The notes beneath the pieces are model-generated. The model was not told the origin of the DNA. It searched no databases and saw only the letters and a program-made list of their open reading frames with translations. The translations under genes and the position numbers were made by a program. This document shows, one piece after another, positions 9,337-16,416 of a stretch of DNA of 22,872 nt (position 1 is the first letter of the stretch; each line of letters starts with the position of its first letter). The stretch lies in contig JAHLKH010000297.1 in NCBI GenBank assembly GCA_025526915.1, positions 1-22,872 of the forward strand, written 5' to 3'. The stretch is from Entophlyctis helioformis (taxonomy: Eukaryota > Chytridiomycota > Chytridiomycetes > Chytridiales > Chytriomycetaceae).

Positions 9337-9981
9337 TCACACGGCTGCCGTGTTGGCTGACACTGAGTCGAACAGAGCGGCCAGACGCTCCTCATTGGAC
9401 GCGGCAGACGTGGTGAAAGAGTCCGCCTGCTGGACCAGCAGCTTGTGGGTGTCGTGCAGACGGGTCTGCAGGTCCTCGATGGAGACCTGAACCGCAGACA
9501 GCGATGCGGCGTGGTCATCCAGTGTGATCCGGACGTCCTCGCTGGCCGAATCCTGCAGCTGGTGCACAGAAGCGGACGCGGCGCCAACAGAGTGGACGGG
9601 AAAAGCGAGCGAGCCGCCCGCGCCGCCCAACAGAGCACCTCCGCCGCCCCGAGGCGCGGCAGAGGAGTGGCGAAACGCGGGCGTGCTGGAGGCCACTGCA
9701 GAGGTTGCATTGCCCGATGGAGCACCCTGGCGGCCACGAGAGCCAGCCTGAGGGAGGCGGGATGCAGACATGCCGCTGGCCATGGAGCCAAGCCCAGAAT
9801 CACGCGTGTGGCTATCAGCCCAGATGGTAGAGTTACCCGTAAACCCATGCAGGAGGTGTGACGGCTCGTCGGCAAACGAGGAGTCTGGCGAGGCGAATGA
9901 GGCGCTGTTGGCGTCCGGGTCGGCGTCGGCCGCAGCGCTGGCAGGGCCGGCGCCAGGGGTGGGCGTGTGAGACAGGCCCAT
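9337..9981 (-). CDS. gag: N-terminal Gag segment ending at an in-frame TGA
   Basis: The frame starts at ATG 9981-9979 (MGLSHTPTPGAG), about 70 bases inside the 5' LTR, and runs 214 codons to TGA at 9339-9337. The first half is low-complexity Ala/Ser/Asp/Gly. The second half is heptad-like (DIRI..DDHAASLSAVQVSIEDL pattern around 9450-9530) and likely coiled coil. The next codons (NLQTQATKTVESM) continue in the same frame into the 1790-codon polyprotein, so the TGA splits one Gag. It may be a nonsense mutation, a read-through stop, or an unneeded leader. No zinc-binding motif is present. Confidence 0.75.
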   Translation of the reverse strand: MGLSHTPTPGAGPASAAADADPDANSASFASPDSSFADEPSHLLHGFTGNSTIWADSHTRDSGLGSMASGMSASRLPQAGSRGRQGAPSGNATSAVASSTPAFRHSSAAPRGGGGALLGGAGGSLAFPVHSVGAASASVHQLQDSASEDVRITLDDHAASLSAVQVSIEDLQTRLHDTHKLLVQQADSFTTSAASNEERLAALFDSVSANTAAV

Positions 9982-10049
9982 AGGCGCACAAAAAGAAATC
10001 GACGCCGCAGGTAACGGCGGCTGGCGGCGTCGGTGGCGTTGGTTGTTGT

Positions 10050-10294
10050 TGTAACTGTCCTCGTCGAGAGCGGCTGGCCGTCTGGTGGCAGAGGGGCAGT
10101 GAGTATACAGGCTTACGGCTGGATACAACTTCATTGAGACTCAGGCACAGACCTGGTGGCAGAGGGGCAGTGAGTATACAGGCTTACGGCTGGATACAAC
10201 TACAACAACAGGGCCAAGCCAAGTCCGGGCGAGGCGCGTCCAGATCAATGCCAGCAGGTCACGTGACCACGGGACTGCGGCGGCATCCGTTACA
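10050..10294 (-). repeat. 5' LTR (right), 245 bases
   Basis: It begins TGTAAC and ends GTTACA on the plus strand and matches the left LTR outside the nested insert. It contains two tandem copies of a roughly 49-base unit (CTGGTGGCAGAGGGGCAG ... GGATACAACT) separated by about 22 bases. The palindrome GGTCACGTGACC is at 10258-10269. Confidence 0.95.
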
Positions 10295-10299
10295 CCAAC
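10295..10299 (+). repeat. target site duplication, right copy (CCAAC)
   Basis: It matches 3384-3388. Exon 5 of the interrupted gene resumes at 10300. Confidence 0.93.
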
Positions 10300-13200
10300 C
10301 ACATGGATGTCAACACGACTCCATCTGTTGGAATGAAGTATGAATGCATGGAATCTGTGGCGTTTCTGGCAAAACTGACACTGAGTTTCTGTTTCTGATG
10401 CTGCGATCTCATTATTGTGCAGGTGCTTGACGGATGGATGCTGCTTGAGCCATACTGCACAGCAGCAGCAGCAGCAGGCTGAGAACGGTGTCCAGCTTGT
10501 CCACCTGACACGTGGCAGGGTCGAGCAGCTTGTCAGCAGCACTGTTGGCAGCAGGCGGTTGGATGCTGCGTTTGATGAGGTGAAGGGTTGCCATGTGGCA
10601 CTCGACACCATCATCAAGTGCACAGTCAATCGCCTTGCGAGCAGCTACGATGCTGTCACGCGTCGTGACATCCTGGCAGCCATCTGCAAGGCAGCGAGTG
10701 CCCAGCTGCTGCAGATTGCCAGCGAGCAGTTTCTTGGAGCAGATGGCATTTTTAAGCTCCTCCCAGCAGATGAGCCAATCTATCGCGCATTGGTATGTTT
10801 GCATGGCTTGAATGCATGCTGTTGCTCTTGCACCATGCGCATTTACTGATTTTGAATGCGGCTGACTTGATCCATTGCTTCTGGACAGAACGCAGCAATG
10901 AGAATGCAGACGCAGCTTGACAAGATTGCCAATCCGCCATACGCATCCCACCGGCATACATCCACTCCCAGTAGGTGTTGATTGCATTGAAATGATTCAA
11001 CAGCATCCACTCACAGATCCATTTGTGTTGAATGCATAGTACTGGACACAGAGACGCAGAAAGTCGAGTACCACGGCAGGATGACCACGCGAGTTGCACC
11101 GCGATCCATTGTCGCTGCCATCCACGACAAGGCGTCAGCCTGGCTGTATTTCCTGGAGCACCCCATAGGTCCACATCCAGAAAACGCCAAACCGCCGACA
11201 CTCATCAATCAGCGCCAAAAGGCTGTCGCCCTGCTGCAGTCCATCATTGAGCAAACTGCAGTGCGTCTCGACTTCCACTGACTGCATGTGCATGGAATGA
11301 TTTGGCGCGATTGCTCACCATCCCACTCCACAGGTTGGTCCTCCTCCACCGCCACCCAAGCCACCACGGTTGTCCAACAACATTTTCGCAGCACTGGCAT
11401 GCTCCAAGACCTTTCCCGTTGGCGATCTTGCCAACACTGAGACGACGGTGAGTTTGGTGCACCATTGGCGATTATGGCTGTGTTTGGTGCACTTGGAATG
11501 GCCGCCTGATGCTGCATCCAACCGTCACAGGCGCCATTCCAATTCACGGCAGCCAAGCGGGCTGCGCACACAAAGGAGCGTGCCAAGAAAAAAGAGAAGG
11601 CCACACTACAGGAGATCATCAGAGAGAACAAGAAGAAGTCAGGCCTGCGTGCTCGCAAGGCTGGAACTGTTGGCAAGAAGAAGGCGTACGCGACATATGG
11701 CATGTCATGTGCCTTGAATGTGCTTGCTGACACATGTGTCATGCCACAGATGGGTTGCTGGCAGTCGAGTGGCAACTCGTCAGAAGCTTGCAAAGCTCGG
11801 CCGCATGATTGCGATGCCAGTCATGACACTTGCCGCGGCCACCCATCCCAAAGGACAGCCAAGACCTAAAGGCAATGCACACAGCCGCCCTGAGCAGATT
11901 GTCAAAATGGCGGTATGGGGTTTGATCGGCATGCTGCTCTGTTTGCTTGGCTTTGTGGATGCTGACTTGTGTGGTATGCAGGAGATGCAGTCATGCGATC
12001 TCGCAAACACCAAGTTTTTTGGGCCCCAAACCAAGACACCACTCGCCGAGCAGACACCTAGTTCAATCAGCCACGACACCACCCTCACAGTCTACTATTT
12101 CACGGCCGGCTTGTGGCGTGCTGCCCTTGCCTTGATCGGCGCCATGGTCGCGGATCTGGTCAAGCTGGATGCAGACGCGCCTCTGCCTCTGGAGTACTGT
12201 GTCCTGGAGGCAAGCCAAGGCAAGCTGACGCAGTATTACTATGTCAACCCGAGGACTTTGATGAGGACGAGAGCGCGACGCTCTTGTCAGGTGGATGCAT
12301 TCACAAGCAGGGCATCATTGTTTGGCACATGTACGGCACCGGCCCGCACAGCAGCGACACAAAGATCCCTCGCTATGGCAGCTTGGTGACTCTCGAGAGT
12401 GACACGGCTCTCAAGATCTGCGCCTTTGATACTGCCAAGATTGCCAAGCAACCCAACATGCATGGCGACCTCGACGAGCACGACGAGCACGACGAGCACG
12501 ACGAGCAGGACGAGCAGGACGAGCACGACGAGCACGACGAGCTGCCTGTGCAGCCTGACGACCCATGCATCCAGGACGAGCACGATGAGCACGACGAGCA
12601 CGATGAGCCCGAGCTGCCTGTGCAGCCTTGCATCCAGGACAAGCATGATGTGCACAATCAGCCGACAGCAGCCAGCAGCACCGGCGCTTCATCTTCAGCC
12701 GTCCAACCGCCACCACCACCACCACCACCACCAGCAGCAGCAGTTCCATCAGCAAATGAGCTGCTTACGGCCCTCACCAGCAGTATATCAGGTGGAGGCG
12801 GTGCTGTGGACATGCTGCTGCGCCATCTTGGCTATGTCCTGGCAGACAGCATGATGGTGCAGCCGCAAGCGACCAAGCATGCCATCCACTCCTGGATCGT
12901 AACAGTCATGCAAATGATGATCCATCGCACCTGGACGCGGAGGGTGCTGCAAACCAACGCAGCCAAGCTGCAGGATGACACGGTACGGATGGACATGATG
13001 CAGACGTGCACGATGCTGATGGACATGTCACTGATTGATGCAATGCAGCAGGCGGCCACAGAGCACAGCGACACGTTCCAGAAAGACGCGCGGCAAGCAG
13101 CCATGATGGACATGGCACAGATGGACACGATGCGAGCAGCCATGATGGATGCCGACATGATGGACGCGACGCAGCAGACGGTGACAATCCAGGCCGACGC

Positions 13201-13740
13201 GATCCTGTCAGCCGTGGTGCAGGCAGATGCAGAGCTGTCGGCCTTGATGCACACAAGTGCGCAGACGGCAGACGCTGTGCACGCGGGCACTATGGAGGCT
13301 GTCTTGCCCTACAGGCTTGATGGCAGCCTTTGCGCGGATGCAAGGAACGACATTTACAGCAATCTGGCCAGGGATGTGTGTGGCATGCTCGCGCGGCACT
13401 ACATCTCTAGCCAGTCTGAGCTGGCCGTCACTGCGGCCCTCAAGCTGATGCCCAGTGCATCCATTGAGGACGTGAGAGTGTGGATTGCGGCACTTTTCAA
13501 GACCGCCAAGGCTGCCAAGGCCGCCAAGGCTGCTGCTGCCAAGGCTGCCAAGGACGCTACACCACCAGCGATCGAGGACGCCACACCGCTGGCCACTTTG
13601 GACACTGCTCCTCCCACCTCAAGTCTCAAGCGGGGCCGGTCCACCTCTTCGTCAGCCAACAAGGGCGGCAGGCCCAAGAAGCGACGGGGCAGGAAGGCAG
13701 CCACCACCAAGGACGCGGCATCCAGCTCTTCCTCGGCCAC
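10300..13740 (+). CDS. middle part and linker of the XPG-Fanzor protein (exons 5b-12)
   Basis: Reading resumes after the retrotransposon in the same frame as exon 5a. Exons 6-11 encode a helical region without a recognised catalytic motif, a Pro run (VGPPPPPPKPPRL, near 11334) and a Lys-rich helix (KERAKKKEKATLQEI, near 11575). Exon 12 carries two runs of Asp-Glu-His triplets (12472-12540 and 12576-12610), a poly-Pro run near 12711, a Met/Asp/Gln-rich repetitive segment (about 12975-13250), an Ala/Lys helix (about 13500-13550) and an AT-hook with basic tail (GGRPKKRRGRK, 13664-13697), which suggests nuclear DNA binding. A one-base shift sits at the CCC run 12248-12250; adding one base joins YYYVN to PEDFDEDES. 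Alternatives are a very short intron there or a separate gene starting near 12113, but the N-terminal residues of that frame look non-coding. No homologue of the middle region is recognised. Confidence 0.65.
12472..12612 (+). repeat. Asp-Glu-His coding microsatellite
   Basis: The 9-base unit GACGAGCAC is repeated in tandem, with a few Gln codons, in two blocks separated by a Pro/Gln/Asp spacer. It codes for runs of DEH. Slippage here would change length by whole triplets and keep frame. Confidence 0.85.
13664..13697 (+). other. AT-hook and nuclear-localisation-like motif
   Basis: GGRPKKRRGRK has the AT-hook core Gly-Arg-Pro flanked by basic residues, and the same run serves as a classical nuclear-import signal. 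It lies just before the Fanzor part. Function is inferred from the motif. Confidence 0.6.
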
Positions 13741-16181
13741 TGACGACGGCGGTATTGATACAATCCCGCAAGAGCTGCACAAGCTCAAGACACTGGTGCC
13801 TGATGTGTCTCGGTCAGAGATCGTGATCTTTTACGAGCTGTCCAAGCTTGCTGGCATGACAAACAAGCTGTGCCCGCAAGCAGCCAGCCGCGATCCCTTC
13901 ATCCTCATCACCGAGACAACGCTCTTTTGGGCAGTGATGGGGAGTAGTGATGATCGCATCCGTGGCGAGCAAAGTGCTGCTTTGGCATACTTGCGACTGC
14001 AGCTCCTTGCTGTACTCAGTAGGTCGCACTGCCTGTTTATGCCATGTTTGTATGATATGATGCTGACACTGCACTTTTATCCAAGACTACCAAAAAGCCA
14101 GCTTGGGCCTCGCATCATCCAACAGGACGATCAAGAAGGCGTTCAGCAATGGCAAGGAGCTCTGTATCCTCAACATACTCCTTCCCGGCCTCCGCCCCAA
14201 GAAAGGCCGCTATCAGACGCCAGACGAGGCCGACAAGGAGGTGTTTGAGCAGGTCCAAGCAAATGACGCAGTCATTGCTGATGCGATGCAACTGGCTGAG
14301 CACGAGGGTCTGGTTGGCAAGGAGTGCCAGGAGTTTATAGACGCCGTGATCGATGGTCTTCCTCCTGCAATTCCAAGCAAACCGACCGCGGTGGGCAGCT
14401 TCCGGACGGACGGATACAGCATCTTTCAATTGGCGCTGGACTATTGCACAGACCGTCCAGAGTCGCCTCGCAGTATGTGGCGTGCTTGAATGCTTTGGTG
14501 CACACATTGGTTCTGACTGCCGCCTTGATCTGCATGCTCCAACATGGCATCTTTAGGCGAGCAGCCGTGGCTTGCTGATGGCATGCCTGATGATGATGAT
14601 GATGATGATGATGGCTTGGATGATGGCTTGGATGATGGCTTGGATGATGGCCTTGATGGCACATGTGAGTTGCTGTGCCAATCCAGACGCGCACTTGTTG
14701 TCCACACCGACTGACATGCCATCCACAGCTGCCGATCCTGCCGACCCATCAGCCACCAAGCCAAAAGCACCTAATCCTGTAAGTCACTTGCACGCTAAAC
14801 TCGCGCATTGGTGCACATGCATTGCACATTCCTCACTCATGTCATGGCATGACAGGGCAAGCTCAGCTTCTACGCCTCGCAGCGACTGCGCAACATTGTC
14901 AAAGCCAACAAGTTGTTCACCAACAAGGGCTACCGGTTTGTGCGGATTGTTGGCATTGATTGGGGCGAGCGGTACCTGTATGGCGCGTCCAGCATGCTGG
15001 TGGATCTGGCAACCTTCACCTATACCCTCGAGTCCAACTACGTGCTCGCCTCTGGCATGGCACGAGCCGAGCACAGCCTTCAGCGGTGGTATGCATGCAA
15101 TGACTCTGCCACGCGCACTCTTGACCAGATCAACTCACAGTGCCTGCCTCTTGTGCCAGGCTCAACAATCGATATGCCAAGGCTGCTGACATCCAGGCGG
15201 CCATTGCATTCAAGACAGCAAAGCATGCCGATCCAAACGCCACAGCAGGCGAGAGAGCCTTTTGGGATCTGCGCTGCCGTGCGTACTGCTCGCCATTCCT
15301 GAACGCACGGGTACGTTTTCTCTGGTTCTGAATGCCCATTGACATGCCCGCCATGCTGCTTGATTGCCTGCTGATCACACTGGATGGCATGGCATGACAT
15401 GGCATTCCACAGAAGGTCAAGGCCAAGCGGTTCACCAAGCGCAGCAACAGCATGTCTATTCGCGGAAACGCTCTTGAGGGCATCATGAAGCTGGCAGGAT
15501 CGACCACTGGAGAGCGCGCATCTGCTGCGTCTCAAGGCCGCTGTGACAAGCCAACAGAGAAGGACATCCCCGTTGTGTGGGCATTTGGCATTGACTTTAC
15601 AGGCCAAGGTGGCAGGCACACTGTGTTTGAGAAGTTTCTCATCAGGCATCTGCGGTCGTCTGGATATGCCTATGTGCGTCTGATGCCATCCATCCATCCA
15701 TCCGTCTGTGTACCAACTGACCACACGATCATGCACACACACACACAGATCTACCGCTGCAACGAGAACCTGACCAGCCAGATGTGCCCGCAGTGCAAGC
15801 AGCGGATCCCATACAAGAACCGCACCAACCTGCGACGCTACGAGTGCACAGACTGCGAGACTGTCTACCACCGAGACGTTCTTGGAGCCACCAACATTGG
15901 AATGGTCGCACTGTGGCATCTGCTCTATGGACAACGGCCGCTCTACTTGACGCACACGCCCGCCGGTCAGCAATCCAGCCACGCCAGAGTACCTTGCAGA
16001 CATCAAGGCAATGCATCTATTCATCCAGGATCGTGCACAACATCACATCATGCTGCTCGCGACACCGCCTGATCAGCCTGTCGTCCAGCAGCCTCCGTCA
16101 CCCGATCTGCTTCCCTTCAAGTCGCATGTGGCCTCATGGGATCAGATCATGCTGCCATGTCTGCCAACAACAACACTTTGA
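13741..16181 (+). CDS. Fanzor-type RNA-guided nuclease domain (exons 12 end-19)
   Basis: Fanzors are eukaryotic relatives of TnpB that cut DNA under guidance of an omega-like RNA made from the 3' part of their locus. The split RuvC and zinc ribbon are visible. RuvC-I is VRIVGIDWGERY (D1675 in the corrected numbering). The RuvC-II region is VVWAFGIDFTGQG, without the usual Glu, followed by a candidate alternative Glu in RCNENLTSQMCPQC (E1861). The zinc ribbon is CPQC ... CTDC. RuvC-III is YHRDVLGATNIG (D1898). Upstream are helical segments and an Asp-rich LDDG repeat (14590-14660) that would form the lobe before RuvC. Introns: 14019-14085, 14473-14556, 14665-14728, 14779-14855, 15089-15159, 15311-15412, 15674-15748. 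Near 15960 the frame shifts by one: uncorrected it stops at 16072; in the next frame it continues protein-like (TPEYLADIKAMHLFIQD) to TGA 16179-16181. Family call firm, activity unknown. Confidence 0.9.
14588..14660 (+). repeat. GAT and GATGATGGCTTG coding repeat
   Basis: A run of about eight GAT codons is followed by four copies of a 12-base unit coding Gly-Leu-Asp-Asp. All lie in exon 14 of the fusion gene, so the repeat makes an acidic patch just before RuvC-I. Confidence 0.85.
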
Positions 16182-16416
16182 ATCGGGGAACCTCCCGATC
16201 GACCTAACGGGTCACTTCAATAGAAGGTGAGACCCTTGTTGGATGTGCCACGCCCGCCTGTCGTCGCATGCTCGTTGCTGACTCGAACCTTCAATCACAT
16301 GATATGTGGGCTTGCATCCGTCGCCTCTTGGGTCGAATTTAACTCCAAAATCCTTGGTAATTGTATGAATATCGGGCCCAGAATCGGATCAATCGTCACC
16401 CATAAATTCCGGCTAA
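16073..16416 (+). other. 3' end and intergenic region between Fanzor and PPN1
   Basis: The first 109 bases hold the frame-corrected C-terminal tail of the Fanzor. Right after its stop is a small hairpin (ATCGGG 16182-16187 with CCCGAT 16194-16199). The rest, 16200-16416, is more AT-rich than its surroundings and has no open frame. It must contain the Fanzor 3' end and the PPN1 promoter. By analogy with other Fanzor/TnpB loci, a guide RNA would be expected to overlap this stretch; no such RNA is proven here. Confidence 0.45.

Larger units (their letters stand above)
3389..10294 (-). mobile_element. Ty3/gypsy LTR retrotransposon, chromovirus type
   Basis: The element is 6.9 kb, lies on the minus strand, and is bounded by LTRs beginning TGTAAC and ending GTTACA, with a CCAAC duplication on both sides. 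The right LTR (10050-10294) is the 5' LTR and the left one (3389-3883) the 3' LTR. A purine tract GGGGGGAG lies immediately before the 3' LTR. The internal part encodes Gag, aspartic protease, reverse transcriptase, RNase H, integrase and a chromodomain in that order, which is the chromovirus arrangement. LTR cores differ by four substitutions and two one-base indels over about 245 bases, so insertion is fairly recent. It lies antisense to the gene it interrupts. Possible defects: an in-frame TGA at 9337-9339 and a nested insertion in the 3' LTR. Confidence 0.97.
1916..16181 (+). pseudogene. XPG/FEN1-like nuclease fused to Fanzor, split by a retrotransposon
   Basis: One plus-strand reading frame can be followed through 19 inferred exons: 1916-2412, 2476-2640, 2702-2934, 3025-3295, 3361-3388 plus 10300-10337 (exon 5), 10423-10792, 10889-10970, 11040-11260, 11334-11447, 11531-11685, 11750-11912, 11982-14018, 14086-14472, 14557-14664, 14729-14778, 14856-15088, 15160-15310, 15413-15673, 15749-16181. 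Every junction is GT-AG and keeps phase. The product would be close to 2,000 residues: 5' nuclease domain (about 1-320), helical middle part, acidic/Met-rich/AT-hook linker, then a Fanzor RNA-guided nuclease. Breaks: a Ty3/gypsy element in exon 5 and one-base shifts near 12248 and 15960. The ATG at 1916 is chosen because MTVAGLLRVL matches the start of FEN/XPG proteins. Alternative: two adjacent genes, but no stop-start pair separates them. Active relatives elsewhere in the genome are likely but unseen. Confidence 0.7.

Noticed and set aside
11913..11981. Hydrophobic in-frame segment (VWGLIGMLLCLLGFV) as a membrane helix of the fusion protein
   Set aside because: It is bounded by GTATGG and GTATGCAG with a GCTGAC branch-like site and is 69 bases long; it is more likely an intron whose length is a multiple of three.
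12287..12655. Minus-strand Val/Leu-rich membrane-like frame
   Set aside because: It is only the complement of the Asp-Glu-His microsatellite.
12113..14248. A separate gene starting at ATG 12113
   Set aside because: The first 45 codons are Cys/Arg-rich and non-conserved, while the neighbouring frame carries the real-looking protein up to 12247. A one-base shift explains the data better, though a separate gene is not fully excluded.
14588..14660. Possible CRISPR-like or regulatory tandem array
   Set aside because: The 12-base units are contiguous, in frame, and code for an acidic stretch in exon 14; they are a coding microsatellite.
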